Positions 25,788-35,562 of a stretch of 64,000 nt of DNA are shown one piece after another. Source of the stretch: Paraburkholderia humisilvae (lineage in GTDB: Bacteria; Pseudomonadota; Gammaproteobacteria; Burkholderiales; Burkholderiaceae); NCBI RefSeq assembly GCF_902859855.1, contig NZ_CADIKH010000016.1, forward strand, positions 62,001-126,000, in the 5' to 3' direction. The notes under the pieces were generated by a model. That model worked only from the letters and a program-made list of their open reading frames with translations, did no database searches and was not told the origin of the DNA. A program made the translations under genes and the position numbers. Position 1 is the stretch's first letter. Each line of letters opens with the position of its first letter.

Positions 25788-27944
25788 TCAATGAGGCGTG
25801 GACTGTGAATTCACGGGTAACAGCGAGATCTGATTAATTGGCAAATCCACTGATTCGCCTTCGGCTTTGGCTCGATGCAGTGTAATAGTGTTTAGCCCAT
25901 GATTTAGTATTGAGCGAGGCACAAATGCGGTAATTTGCGACGCGAAGATGACTACGCTAGATAATCTGTTTCCATTAACTTCTATGAAAAGGTTTGACTT
26001 GACATACTCTGACATGCCAAGCGTTTTTATCGAAAGAGTGTAGCGTTCGTCGATCGGATCTAAGTCGAAAAGAAAATTCGGATTCGCATTGACTGCCAAA
26101 AAATAGCTTTTCCGAACGTCCTCTCGGTACCTTCCATTCGACCAACCGACTCCCCGGCAAAAGCCCGAGTATCCCCAGTCCGAATCAGCGTCGCACTTGT
26201 ACGACGCTAAGTTGTTCGCATCGGGTTTGAACAGGGAGTCTCTTGGTGTGAAGCTCGCGCGATCATTCCACGTAGAATTTCTCGACATATAGTGTGAATC
26301 GAAGTTTCGACCGATACGAATAACCTGCACCTCCTGTGCCGAGACGGGAGGCTTATTCTTTGTAAGTCCTGTCATATACCACACTCCGGCCTTGAGTTTG
26401 CATGTGGCAAAAAACAATTCAGTCGTTGGGGGGGCGTCCATGCATAACTCGAAAAAGCCGTCCGTGTTCTGCAATCTATCTGCTGGACCAGCGCGAACCT
26501 TGGTAATATACATGCCACTGTAATAGCCTGCAACGCCGCTGTCATCATTTACCAGATGAACAGGCTTCGTGTCGTCGACACGATCTACTATCATCGACAT
26601 GTAAGGCCTGGTGTATGTCACGTACGATCGCGTATATACGTCAAATTGGTAGAGCTGGGCGACAAATCCGATATATACGATTACCCCCGTGAGTAACACA
26701 CCAATTCGCTCGAAGCGGCCGGCAACGAATGCGATAAAGACGATGATCGCGACCGACGCACCGGGGGCGACGCTTATAAACGTGCGTTGTGTAATTAGCA
26801 TATAGCCAGTCGAGACCATATACGGCATGAACGCAGCGATGGCCATCATTAGTCCAGCGAGAATAAGACGCGCTGCGCGGCCGCCGCCTATACCACGGGG
26901 TACATTTCGTCGCGGTACGATGTAGAGTATAGCGATGACGGCGGCGGCGAGAACCAATAAATATCCATAATGTGCTACTCGGAAAAGCCAGATCTCAATC
27001 GTGTCACGCCAAGCTTCGAAGAAGGCCCGGTATGCAAGTGTTTTGAAAAGATATTGACGATTTTCGATAATCGATTGAAGTATTCCATGTTGCGATAGGG
27101 CGAGTTGGTATGCGCTCTTCGCGACTAGCATTGCCCAAGCGAGATAGAGGACGTTGATCGCCGGGGCAATAAGCCAAAGAATACATTCGATCGATCTGCG
27201 ATGAATAATGCGAATGCAGCACTTGATGCCGTATCGACCCGCGAGTAGGAGAATGGGCATTACATACAATGCAATTACACCCTCGTACATCAGTGCTGCG
27301 AGGCATGACGCAAGACTACCGACTAATACAGCAACTATGCGTTGACGACGCCCTCTTGCGACAACGCCACGCAGCGACAACGCAGCGCCGGAACTGGCCA
27401 ACCCGACAGCGAGGCAAATACTCATCGTGCGAAACGTCATCTGTTGAGTATCGGCCGGAAACACGAGAAACAGCAAGCCGATTGCCAACGCATATGCGCG
27501 ATTGCGAAGCAGGAAGTAACCTATCGAGGCACCGGATATTACGCGAATAAAGCATGAAAGTATTAATATCAGGTGGAATCCGATAAACGAATGATGATCG
27601 ATGAATCTTCCTATTGCATAGGGCGTCAATTGTAATGGTCTCGCCGCGAATAAGTCAGACAAAGCGGCGCCTGGAAATGAATTCCAAGCACCGGCCGCCT
27701 GGTTCATTGTATAAAGGAAGTCCCATTCCTCGATCATGGCACCTAGTGTGAATCCGAACGGATACCAAAGAAATGCAATAAGTAATAATGCTGGTACGCA
27801 CGCCCATAACCAAAATGGACCCGCTAGCAGATGTCTCGTTGTCCGTTTTGCGAACGTAGTCAATGTTTTTCGGATCGTCTGATTAAGGGTTTCCTGGCGA
27901 ACCTTTGACTGTGCGTCGGCATAACTGTCTTTAAGTTCACGCAT
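25788..27944 (-). CDS. Polytopic membrane protein, GT-C-like with C-terminal beta domain
   Basis: No named family is certain. The 718-residue protein has about ten to twelve hydrophobic segments in residues 40-440 and a soluble C-terminal part of about 270 residues that looks beta-rich (strands such as SNLFIEVNGNRLSSVVIF near the end). An early loop with EEWDF resembles the acidic first-loop motif of GT-C glycosyltransferases that use polyprenyl-linked sugars. It is the last gene of the long - strand cassette, four bases after the acyltransferase gene, so they are co-expressed. A periplasmic sugar transfer role is inferred. It is AT-richer than the flanking core genes. Confidence 0.65.
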   Translation of the reverse strand: MRELKDSYADAQSKVRQETLNQTIRKTLTTFAKRTTRHLLAGPFWLWACVPALLLIAFLWYPFGFTLGAMIEEWDFLYTMNQAAGAWNSFPGAALSDLFAARPLQLTPYAIGRFIDHHSFIGFHLILILSCFIRVISGASIGYFLLRNRAYALAIGLLFLVFPADTQQMTFRTMSICLAVGLASSGAALSLRGVVARGRRQRIVAVLVGSLASCLAALMYEGVIALYVMPILLLAGRYGIKCCIRIIHRRSIECILWLIAPAINVLYLAWAMLVAKSAYQLALSQHGILQSIIENRQYLFKTLAYRAFFEAWRDTIEIWLFRVAHYGYLLVLAAAVIAILYIVPRRNVPRGIGGGRAARLILAGLMMAIAAFMPYMVSTGYMLITQRTFISVAPGASVAIIVFIAFVAGRFERIGVLLTGVIVYIGFVAQLYQFDVYTRSYVTYTRPYMSMIVDRVDDTKPVHLVNDDSGVAGYYSGMYITKVRAGPADRLQNTDGFFELCMDAPPTTELFFATCKLKAGVWYMTGLTKNKPPVSAQEVQVIRIGRNFDSHYMSRNSTWNDRASFTPRDSLFKPDANNLASYKCDADSDWGYSGFCRGVGWSNGRYREDVRKSYFLAVNANPNFLFDLDPIDERYTLSIKTLGMSEYVKSNLFIEVNGNRLSSVVIFASQITAFVPRSILNHGLNTITLHRAKAEGESVDLPINQISLLPVNSQSTPH

Positions 27945-27947
27945 ATA

Positions 27948-29063
27948 TCAACTGGCGTCCCTCACCTCAGATACGAGATTGCGTGCGGTGGATATCCGCA
28001 TTACGAAGCGCTTTCCCGGAATTTCAATAAAGCGGTGAGCCAGCGCTGAAAAAAACACAGTCAGTGCCAAGAATCCAATTAGAAATATACCTACGTTGTA
28101 CGGCAAAGGAGTCGTGATGAACGACGCCAGTAACAGAGTTGCTACCAGCAATACAAAGTGTGTCAAATAGATTGAGTAGGAAATTTCTCCGAGATACACA
28201 AGCATGGGAGTTCTCAGTACGCGTCTGATGATGCCGCCGCGTATCGCAGATGCAATGATTGTCGGAAAAAGGATGAACGATACGGCCGCGTCGGTAATGC
28301 TCGTGGCGGACCGATGCGCCATGAATACCAATACCGCGAGTATGGCAGTGATGCAAATGACATCATGAATTCTTGCGTGAGTGCGTGGCGTGTCAATCGC
28401 TGAGTGCATAGCATTATAGAGGGCAACTCCTATAAAGAAACCCGCAACTGTCCGATGAATGCCTGGATTAATACCAAACGTAAAGTAATTTGTAATTAAT
28501 CCGTGTTTCGCGATTGCATATGCTGAAAGCACCCATGCAGACACCATAAAGATGATGGCTGTTCTCCGGCGAAACGTGATCGCAAGAAGAAAGAAAAGGT
28601 TGACAAGCATTTCGGTCGAGATTGACCATGCCGGAGTGTTAAATGAAAATCCCTGCTCCAATCCGGAATTATTGAGCAGAAAGACATTCAGAGTAAAATG
28701 GTAGGCGTTATTATACTTGAATAGATAATCAAGAGGACCTATTCTATGTTGCAATGCGAACTGTATTGGAATGACAGAAATAAGCGTAACAAAATGTAGT
28801 GGGTAAATTCTCGCAATACGTTCAATGATGTTCCGTGCCGTCGACTCACGGCGGTGATCGTTCCAGTATGCGCGCGCCAGTACGAATCCTGACAAAACAA
28901 AGAAAAAGTCTACTAGCAGTAATCCATATGTGTAGAACGGCGCAAAAATTCCCGCTAGCGGTGTGGTATGCCACATGTTGGTATAATGCCAACAGACAAT
29001 GCCGACGGCAGCAAGGCCGCGTAGGCTGTCGAGTTCATAAAGACGTTTGTCGTTCGGTAGCAT
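27948..29063 (-). CDS. Acyltransferase 3 family protein (OafA/YrhL-type)
   Basis: The roughly 371-residue protein has about ten membrane segments and the family start YELDSLRGLAAVGIV with the conserved arginine and the following histidine (CWHY), then FFFVLSGFVLA with its conserved FxLSG. Family members O-acetylate polysaccharides such as LPS O-antigen at the inner membrane. The ATG at 29063 was preferred to a GTG at 29093; neither has a clear ribosome binding site. The soluble SGNH domain of longer OafA proteins is absent. Confidence 0.9.
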   Translation of the reverse strand: MLPNDKRLYELDSLRGLAAVGIVCWHYTNMWHTTPLAGIFAPFYTYGLLLVDFFFVLSGFVLARAYWNDHRRESTARNIIERIARIYPLHFVTLISVIPIQFALQHRIGPLDYLFKYNNAYHFTLNVFLLNNSGLEQGFSFNTPAWSISTEMLVNLFFLLAITFRRRTAIIFMVSAWVLSAYAIAKHGLITNYFTFGINPGIHRTVAGFFIGVALYNAMHSAIDTPRTHARIHDVICITAILAVLVFMAHRSATSITDAAVSFILFPTIIASAIRGGIIRRVLRTPMLVYLGEISYSIYLTHFVLLVATLLLASFITTPLPYNVGIFLIGFLALTVFFSALAHRFIEIPGKRFVMRISTARNLVSEVRDAS

Positions 29064-29316
29064 GACGGACTTTAGTGTTTCTGCTTCGCACACGATTGTA
29101 TCTGAATCTAAGAGGGTTACCCCTGCTTAACATTCTCATCGGGGCACCACTGGTCCGACCTTCATATTTAACAATCGCCATAATGACGGTGGTAAGCCTT
29201 TCAACCTGAATGTTCTTTTACAGCGACCGCTTATGAACCTGTCCGGGACGGCGTCATTTTCTGTTCCTGAGATAAATTCACCGCGTTTCGTCAGGTGCCG
29301 TCTGACGCGCCTGTCG

Positions 29317-31167
29317 TTACGAAGCGGAACGTACAACAAGCGCTTTTAGGCCGAAACCAAGTACACGCTGATCATTCGGACCACCATCCTGAGCGGGCGA
29401 GACGGCGCCAGGAGCCTTGAATACAATGTTCATCGCATCTCCTTTGAGGATGTCTGATGAAAAGGAGGCAGTTCGCAAGCCTCCGGGTGATTGCTTGTTA
29501 AAATTCCATTTCGCGACTTCGGTTCCGTTAATTTCAACAATTATGGTCTGCTGGTCGTGACGAGGTGTGATGTAGGCCATGCCATCGACCTCGAGAAGGA
29601 GTGGTTCATGCGCAAGATTCGGAAGAGTTAGATGAATTTCACCACCAAGGTTAGCGAGGGACCACGTACCCCAAGGTTCGGGGGTACTCCAACCTCGGCC
29701 TTGATATATTCTCCCGTTTCCTGTGGACGAAAAGTTGAGAGAAGAATTAGGCATGTACGAAATTAAGCATGACGTGTCAACGACGGCGTACTTGTCAGTT
29801 ATGGCGTGGGGTTTCGTGCACGCTACATCGGACGAAGATGTACGGCGAATCATCGCGTACTTGACGCCGTCCGTTATTTTCATTCCGTACCACCATTCAG
29901 TGTTCAACGGATGATTGAACGCGATTCGCGAGATGAGGGCGTTCGATAGTAACGGCAAAGAAACATCCGATGCGACCGTGTTATCCGAAGTGATTTGTGG
30001 AAACTGATAGGTTGCGATTTGTCTCGCATAATCGAGCGCTCGAATCGTAGGAGCGAGTGGTTCGGTGAAACCACACAGGACACGGGAAGCCATATATGCC
30101 GCCACCAATGGTGTTGCACATTCGGCCAACATTTGGCCGCGGCCCTTGGATCTATCGACGACGTCTCCTACCAGTCGGACGCAGTTCATCATCCCTACGG
30201 TTACGACGATGAACATATGTTTCTTGATTGCATACGGTGAGCCGTCTTCGAGAAACGTCCACGCCATAAACTGAGTCAATGCGAGAAAATATGCGGCAAT
30301 ACCGGCAGCACTTATAACAAGATCTGTCATATTACCGTCGCGAAAAACGTAGCGAACGGCATTGGCTGTGCAGATCGCTCCGCAAAATGCAGCCACCAGC
30401 ATGATGTGTTTGTAGCGAAATTCCAGAGCGCCGTTATTGGTGGAGATTTGTCGCATTATCTTCAACTCTGGATGCACGAAGAACACGACGCCGGCTACGA
30501 TTACCGCGACTAGGGCACTTACAGCGTAACGAGAGGGGAACGCGCGCTGGTCACGCCAAAGTCGAATTCCTTCCAGCGCAAGCAAAATGCAACCAGCACC
30601 GATAATCTGAATCGCGCTGAGTGGTTGAAGCCACATGGTGACACCACCGGCCACGATGAAAATTGCCGATCGGTAGGCTAACCGATTCGTTTTGGTCAGA
30701 GACCATAAAACGAAGAAGTAAAACGCATCGCCAACGAGCTGAGGGTAGAAGAAGTTCGAGACGATTTCCCATCCTACAAGGGACAAGCTTTTTGAGAGTA
30801 CCAGGAAGGCACCAAGGAAAAGCACCAGTTTGATTGGCGTATCGGCGGTGATGCGAAGAGCTAGAAGATAGCTCAAAAAAGCCGCCGCGATCGAAACCAT
30901 ACTCATACCGATTAGTCCCGATCCGCTTACCCACCCAATGAGGGCGGCCATCCAATGAGCAACGGGGGGATAGAATGCCATCACACTGATACGATCAGCC
31001 GCGTCAGCAGGGACTTTGCCCCAGTGCATGATTTCATCCACCAATGTGAAATGGAGGATGTAGTCAGGACTACCGTTCTGGAAGAACGGGCCATACCTAA
31101 ACAACAAGAACAGGAAAGCGCAAGCGGTGACGGCTACCGGCAAAAGGCTTGATTGCTTGTTTGTCAT
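29317..31167 (-). CDS. Polytopic membrane protein with C-terminal beta-sandwich (GT-C-like)
   Basis: This 616-residue protein has about ten membrane segments (residues 10-370) and a soluble C-terminal region of about 230 residues with a beta-sandwich look (YQGRGWSTPEPWGTWSLANL is the key stretch), resembling DUF7024-type domains found on bacterial GT-C enzymes. Early loop residues (YILHFTLVDEIMHWG) contain acidic and histidine residues as expected of GT-C enzymes. It lies behind gtrA/gtrB and may be the enzyme that takes a sugar from undecaprenyl phosphate. The acceptor is unknown. Confidence 0.65.
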   Translation of the reverse strand: MTNKQSSLLPVAVTACAFLFLLFRYGPFFQNGSPDYILHFTLVDEIMHWGKVPADAADRISVMAFYPPVAHWMAALIGWVSGSGLIGMSMVSIAAAFLSYLLALRITADTPIKLVLFLGAFLVLSKSLSLVGWEIVSNFFYPQLVGDAFYFFVLWSLTKTNRLAYRSAIFIVAGGVTMWLQPLSAIQIIGAGCILLALEGIRLWRDQRAFPSRYAVSALVAVIVAGVVFFVHPELKIMRQISTNNGALEFRYKHIMLVAAFCGAICTANAVRYVFRDGNMTDLVISAAGIAAYFLALTQFMAWTFLEDGSPYAIKKHMFIVVTVGMMNCVRLVGDVVDRSKGRGQMLAECATPLVAAYMASRVLCGFTEPLAPTIRALDYARQIATYQFPQITSDNTVASDVSLPLLSNALISRIAFNHPLNTEWWYGMKITDGVKYAMIRRTSSSDVACTKPHAITDKYAVVDTSCLISYMPNSSLNFSSTGNGRIYQGRGWSTPEPWGTWSLANLGGEIHLTLPNLAHEPLLLEVDGMAYITPRHDQQTIIVEINGTEVAKWNFNKQSPGGLRTASFSSDILKGDAMNIVFKAPGAVSPAQDGGPNDQRVLGFGLKALVVRSAS

Positions 31168-31419
31168 ATTAGAAGGCTGTTCTTGGACTCAAGTCTCATT
31201 TAGACAGGCGGCGGCGAAATGAAAACAACTGAGATTTGCCGATTGCGATGATCATTCCGTATTTTTCCGAAACGAGGATGCCATAAATAGACGGCACGGA
31301 TTTTGGCCGCCGACTACTCTCCCACATTGAATCGTGCGTTGACCACATAAGATCGGTAACCATACTTTGGGCGATGGAGCTTAGCGACGCGTGACGGAAT
31401 TGGCATCCCTTATAATTGC

Positions 31420-32346
31420 TCAAAAATTAATCCGTTCCGCCTCAACAACTAGCGGTAAATTGCGCACTTGCGTCTGGATGGCCCCGATATACTCGCCGAG
31501 CAGCCCAAGAAACATCATCTGCAGTGCACCGAAAAAGAATATCCCGATTAGGACAGGTGCCGTTCCAAGAACGAACGCATTCCAGAACAGTAGCTTTGCC
31601 ATCAGATAACCAAAGGCGATAAGCAAACTGACGAACGCTAACAAAAATCCCGAAATCGTCATCAATCGAAGCGGGACCTTCGAGTGCTTGGTAATACCAA
31701 GCATCGCCATGTCATACAGCGAATAAAAATTCTGGCTACTAACCCCGCGTACCCGGCGCGGTTGCTTGAACGGAACAGTCGCGATCGGAAACCCGACTTC
31801 ACAGACAAGCCCGCGGAAGTACGGATACGGATCCTGAATCGATCGCAACACGTTCAACACTGCACGGTCAAACAACCCCGACCCCGTGGCATTCTGCACC
31901 AACGGCACCTCGGAAATCCGCGTGACGATCTTGTAGTAGAACTTGCGTAGCCGGAACATGATCTTCGATTCTTCACTAACCGGCTTGACGGCCATGACTG
32001 TCTTGAAGCCTTCTTCCCACTTCTGCACGAACTCACGGATCATTTCCGGAGGATCCTGCAGGTCCGACGCGATCAACACCACAGCGTCACCATCTGCCTG
32101 CAGCAAAGCGTGAAACGAGGATCGGATGTACCCAAAATTCCTGGCATTGACGATCACTTTCACATGGGGATCCGATGCGGCAATGTTGCGCAGGATTGAC
32201 ACGGTGTCATCCGATGAACAATTGTCGATACACAGATGCTCATAGTCGTAGGGCATCGACTTCATCACTTCGGCCACTCGCTGGCAAAGCTCGACGACAT
32301 TGCTTTGCTCGTTAAACAGCGGTGTCACAACACTGATTTTTTTCAT
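31420..32346 (-). CDS. Undecaprenyl-phosphate glycosyltransferase GtrB-like (GT2)
   Basis: The 308-residue protein is a GT2/DPM1-like enzyme: VVTPLFNEQSNVVELCQRV at the N-terminus, SSDDTVSIL, the DxD-like SDLQDPPE near residue 95, and two C-terminal membrane helices (about 230-255 and 265-295) as in GtrB/ArnC. Such enzymes load a sugar from a nucleotide donor onto undecaprenyl phosphate. Its ATG overlaps the gtrA-like stop by four bases, so both are made together. Confidence 0.9.
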   Translation of the reverse strand: MKKISVVTPLFNEQSNVVELCQRVAEVMKSMPYDYEHLCIDNCSSDDTVSILRNIAASDPHVKVIVNARNFGYIRSSFHALLQADGDAVVLIASDLQDPPEMIREFVQKWEEGFKTVMAVKPVSEESKIMFRLRKFYYKIVTRISEVPLVQNATGSGLFDRAVLNVLRSIQDPYPYFRGLVCEVGFPIATVPFKQPRRVRGVSSQNFYSLYDMAMLGITKHSKVPLRLMTISGFLLAFVSLLIAFGYLMAKLLFWNAFVLGTAPVLIGIFFFGALQMMFLGLLGEYIGAIQTQVRNLPLVVEAERINF

Positions 32347-32762
32347 GTCTTGAACACAAATTGGCTATTCAAACGATAGGCCAGTATCGCGAGCGGCAGG
32401 ATCATGATCATGCCGCTGTAGTAGGCGTTCAAGCCTAGCCGGATCAGCATGCCGACGCCTAGCACGTTCACGCAATAGACAACGCCGTAGACCAGCAGAA
32501 ATCGCACAATCTTTGAGTTGTCGTGGGACTTGAAGACGAGCGCGCCGGTACTCTTAAAATTGAACAGGGTCCCGAGTATCGTTGAGCCCGCGATCGCCAC
32601 ACTGTAGTGGCAACCCAAGTAAATCAATAGCGTGAATACTCCGTATCCGAACAGCGTATTCAGGCCACCAACCAGCAGATAGTTGAAAAACCGCACCTCG
32701 CCGCGTACCACCGCTTTTACAAGCGACCACAGCCGGTTGGGCAGCGCGCGCGCGGCAGTCAT
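32343..32762 (-). CDS. GtrA-like membrane protein (putative Und-P-sugar flippase)
   Basis: This 139-residue protein has four membrane helices and the GtrA signature region (FNYLLVGGLNTLFGYGVF near residue 24, and a later FNFKSTGALVF). GtrA-type proteins are thought to flip undecaprenyl-phosphate sugars to the periplasm. It overlaps the transketolase C-terminal gene by four bases upstream and gtrB by four bases downstream. This ties the sugar-synthesis genes to lipid-linked sugar transfer. Confidence 0.9.
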   Translation of the reverse strand: MTAARALPNRLWSLVKAVVRGEVRFFNYLLVGGLNTLFGYGVFTLLIYLGCHYSVAIAGSTILGTLFNFKSTGALVFKSHDNSKIVRFLLVYGVVYCVNVLGVGMLIRLGLNAYYSGMIMILPLAILAYRLNSQFVFKT

Positions 32763-33673
32763 TGCGGGTCAAGAACTTTGAGCGTGAGCTGAGCTTGAGC
32801 ACGCAGGTACTCCTGGCTGCCCGACACGCCGATGAATCGATTCGGGATGGCAATGCGGCGCACTTTGGGCATGCGCGCGATACCGCCCGCACAATACAAA
32901 TCACTCAGCGCTTCAACAATTGAGCCACCGAACCCACCGTTCAACTGATGTTCTTCGACGGTGATCACGGTATCGAACGACTGAGCAAGTGCGACCATAG
33001 CACTCTGCGAATACTTCCCGATGAACGGTACACTGTAGATGGCATAGTCGCGCCCGCTATCGCGTACCTCATTCACGACGCTGCCCAACATCGCGCCGGT
33101 CACGAGCACAGCAGCGCCACGTCCAGCGCGAACCGGAATAATCTCTCCCGGCGTAAGCTTGAGAGGTGCACCTGCGGGATGCACGGCCGGCTCTCCCGAT
33201 TTGTTGATCCGGACGTATCCAGGCCCGCGATGGCGCACCATGAACTCTGCCGCCGCGCGGGCTTCGATCGGATCAGCAGGGGCGCAAACCGTCATGTTCG
33301 GAATTGCACGAAGCATCGCGATGTCCTCGGTCGTGTGATGCGACACGCCTTGCGGCCCGTACGCATAGCCAGCGCCGACTGCCACGACCTTCACGCTGGC
33401 CTCGTGGTAACAGACGTCGTATCGAATCTGTTCCATGCAACGAAGCGTCGGAAAGTTGCCGATGGAGTAAGTGAAGACGTTGTATCCTTCGCGAGCCAAC
33501 CCCGCGGCGACTTGTGTCATGTTTTGCTCAGACACCCCAACGTTAAGAAAACGGTCGGGATACGCTTTGGCGAACGGCTCAAGTACCGAGTATCCGAGAT
33601 CACCGCAGAGCAGAAACACGTCTTCGTGCGTGGCTGCCAGGGAGCATAAGGTATTGATGAACGTATTACGCAT
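32759..33673 (-). CDS. Transketolase C-terminal subunit (pyrimidine-binding and C-terminal domains)
   Basis: The 304-residue product corresponds to the second half of transketolase: the pyrimidine-binding domain, with the catalytic glutamate region NVGVSEQNMTQVAAGLA (about residues 46-62) and GVSHHTTEDIAML, and a C-terminal domain from about 180. With the N-terminal subunit encoded just upstream it would form a thiamine-diphosphate enzyme that transfers two-carbon ketol units. Split transketolases of this kind occur in secondary and surface-sugar pathways. It starts one base inside the N-subunit stop (ATG at 33673). Confidence 0.92.
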   Translation of the reverse strand: MRNTFINTLCSLAATHEDVFLLCGDLGYSVLEPFAKAYPDRFLNVGVSEQNMTQVAAGLAREGYNVFTYSIGNFPTLRCMEQIRYDVCYHEASVKVVAVGAGYAYGPQGVSHHTTEDIAMLRAIPNMTVCAPADPIEARAAAEFMVRHRGPGYVRINKSGEPAVHPAGAPLKLTPGEIIPVRAGRGAAVLVTGAMLGSVVNEVRDSGRDYAIYSVPFIGKYSQSAMVALAQSFDTVITVEEHQLNGGFGGSIVEALSDLYCAGGIARMPKVRRIAIPNRFIGVSGSQEYLRAQAQLTLKVLDPQ

Positions 33674-34497
33674 TACTTCGCCCCCAGTTCGATACGAGCG
33701 TTCTTGTAGTCGTCCTCGTTCGGCGACCGGTAGTGCCAGAGGAGTTCCTGCTCCATGAAGCTCACACCCTTGCCCTTGACGGTATGCGCGATCACGCACT
33801 TGGGCTTACCCGAGCGGTCGGCTTTGGCCGCGCGCAGAGTTTTGGAGAGAACCTCGATATCGTGGCCGTCCACGTCATGCACGGTCCAGTTGAATGCGCG
33901 AAATTTGTCGGCGAGCGGCTCGAGGTTCATCACCTCGGCTACCGATCCAAAGCTCTGGATCTTGTTGTAATCAACGATTGCAACAAGATTATCGAGTTTC
34001 TGATGCGCCGCGAACAGGATCGCCTCCCAGTTGGAGCCTTCGTCCAGTTCGCCATCGCTCAGGACGGTGAAGACCGTGTACGGCATTTTTCGTCGAAGGC
34101 CAGCGAGGGCGGTGCCGCATGACACGCCGAGCGCATGACCAAGACTTCCGGTGGAAAGCTCGATACCCGGCACGCGATGATTTACGTGTGAGGTGAAATA
34201 GCTTCCATCCGTCGCAAAGCCTTCGGACAGTTCGCGGTGCTCGAAGAAGCCGCGCAATTCCAACGCGGCGTATAGCGCCGTGCACGCATGCCCCTTGCTG
34301 TAATACAGGCGGTCGCGAGAAGGCGTTTTTACCGTCGCCGGTGCGATATCGAGCACTTCGTTATAGAGCACCGCAAGAATATCGGTAGCGGAAAACGCGC
34401 CACCGATGTGAGACGTTCGCTTGAGGTGGCACAATTCGAGTGCCCTCAAGCGCATGGCGTTCGCAAAAGAAGCAGTGTCCATGGCAATTGATCGCAT
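33673..34497 (-). CDS. Transketolase N-terminal subunit (ThDP pyrophosphate-binding domain)
   Basis: This 274-residue protein is the first half of transketolase: KRTSHIGGAFSATDILAVLY, SKGHACTALYAAL, TGSLGHALGVSCG, LSDGELDEGSNWEA with the metal-binding GDG equivalent (SDGELDEG...N), and VDYNKIQSFG. The start ATG at 34497 shares a base with the stop of the SDR gene (TAATG), indicating coupling. As a half enzyme in a sugar cluster it is unlikely to be the central-metabolism transketolase. Confidence 0.92.
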   Translation of the reverse strand: MRSIAMDTASFANAMRLRALELCHLKRTSHIGGAFSATDILAVLYNEVLDIAPATVKTPSRDRLYYSKGHACTALYAALELRGFFEHRELSEGFATDGSYFTSHVNHRVPGIELSTGSLGHALGVSCGTALAGLRRKMPYTVFTVLSDGELDEGSNWEAILFAAHQKLDNLVAIVDYNKIQSFGSVAEVMNLEPLADKFRAFNWTVHDVDGHDIEVLSKTLRAAKADRSGKPKCVIAHTVKGKGVSFMEQELLWHYRSPNEDDYKNARIELGAK

Positions 34498-35531
34498 TAG
34501 CTTGGTTGATTGCGGTACCACTTATAGGTCCGGCGGATCGCTTCGTCGAGCGGTACGCCGAGTCGCAGGCCGAGTTCGTCGGCCGCCCGGCGGGTATTGG
34601 GCAGGTATTGATTCGGCGCCGCGCCAGGGGCGGGTTGGCCCAGCACTTGTATTGTGTCTTCTGAGCGACCCGTTAGGCGCGCAATGGCGGCGGCCAATTC
34701 GCGAATCGAGACGCCTTGGTCGGAGCCCACATTGTAAGCGCGGGCAGCTTTCCCGCGGACCAGAACAGCTAGCAGCCACGTCACGAGATCGGTCGCGTAC
34801 ATGTATGAACGCACTGCCGTGCCGTCCCCCTTGATCACGAATGGCTCATCGCGCAGCGCGTTGAGCAGGAAATTACCCGCGGCGAACTGCTTGTCGAGCG
34901 CGAGGGTGGGGCCGATCTGCGCAAAGATGCGTGCAGACGAACAGGTCATCTCGCCCGACTCGCCGTATGCGGCGCCGAGCCACTCGCTCGCAAGCTTGCC
35001 GATGCCATACGCCGAAGCCGGGGCATCGGTCGAAGGCGCTCCGGTGTAGTCTTCCCCGATGCTGCTGACTCCCGGTGGAAACTTGCCGTAGACCGCACCG
35101 GAACTCATTAGGAGCACGCGCTTCGCGCCGCGCTGCTTGGCGAAATCAAGAACCCGGCGTGTACCCGCGACGGTGACATCGAATGTTTGCAGCGCCGTCT
35201 GTTGGGCAACTACGTCGGTCGCGCCGTGAATGACGTGTGTGAACGCACCGGCCGGAAAAGCGAAATCGCGGATGTCGCCTTGGACGAGTTCGACTGCTTT
35301 GTGATTTGCCAGATGCGGATAACGCTCGGCGAATCGATGAGGATCTCGCGATAGCGTTGTGATGCCGAGTTCGAGCTTCAACTTCGAGTCGGCATGAAGC
35401 AGACACGTCAGCATCCAACAGCCTATATAGCCGGTCCCGCCGGTCAGGAACACGCGAGCGTTTTGCAACGCTCGCAGGTCTTGGTCGGCGGCGACCAGCA
35501 CTTCATCCAGATCGTTTTGACTAACGTGCAT
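34497..35531 (-). CDS. NAD-dependent epimerase/dehydratase (extended SDR)
   Basis: The roughly 344-residue protein has the Rossmann motif TGGTGYIG, HGATDVV, SSGAVYG and YGIGK (Tyr-x3-Lys). It belongs to the nucleotide-sugar epimerase/dehydratase/reductase group. In this operon it could reduce a CDP-keto sugar or the branched product of the transketolase; the exact reaction is not readable from sequence. The ATG at 35531 (AGGA nine bases before) was chosen over a TTG at 35600 without a ribosome site. Confidence 0.88.
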   Translation of the reverse strand: MHVSQNDLDEVLVAADQDLRALQNARVFLTGGTGYIGCWMLTCLLHADSKLKLELGITTLSRDPHRFAERYPHLANHKAVELVQGDIRDFAFPAGAFTHVIHGATDVVAQQTALQTFDVTVAGTRRVLDFAKQRGAKRVLLMSSGAVYGKFPPGVSSIGEDYTGAPSTDAPASAYGIGKLASEWLGAAYGESGEMTCSSARIFAQIGPTLALDKQFAAGNFLLNALRDEPFVIKGDGTAVRSYMYATDLVTWLLAVLVRGKAARAYNVGSDQGVSIRELAAAIARLTGRSEDTIQVLGQPAPGAAPNQYLPNTRRAADELGLRLGVPLDEAIRRTYKWYRNQPS

Positions 35532-35562
35532 CGACTGCAGTCCTGTTTCGATCGTCCTGCCT

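Noticed and set aside
29094..29316. Possible small gene between the acyltransferase and the 616-aa protein
   Set aside because: Only short frames without coding character; treated as spacer.
31168..31423. 75-codon - strand frame behind gtrB, starting with TTG
   Set aside because: No ribosome site, no recognisable protein pattern and overlap with the gtrB stop; most likely non-coding spacer, though a small gene cannot be fully excluded.
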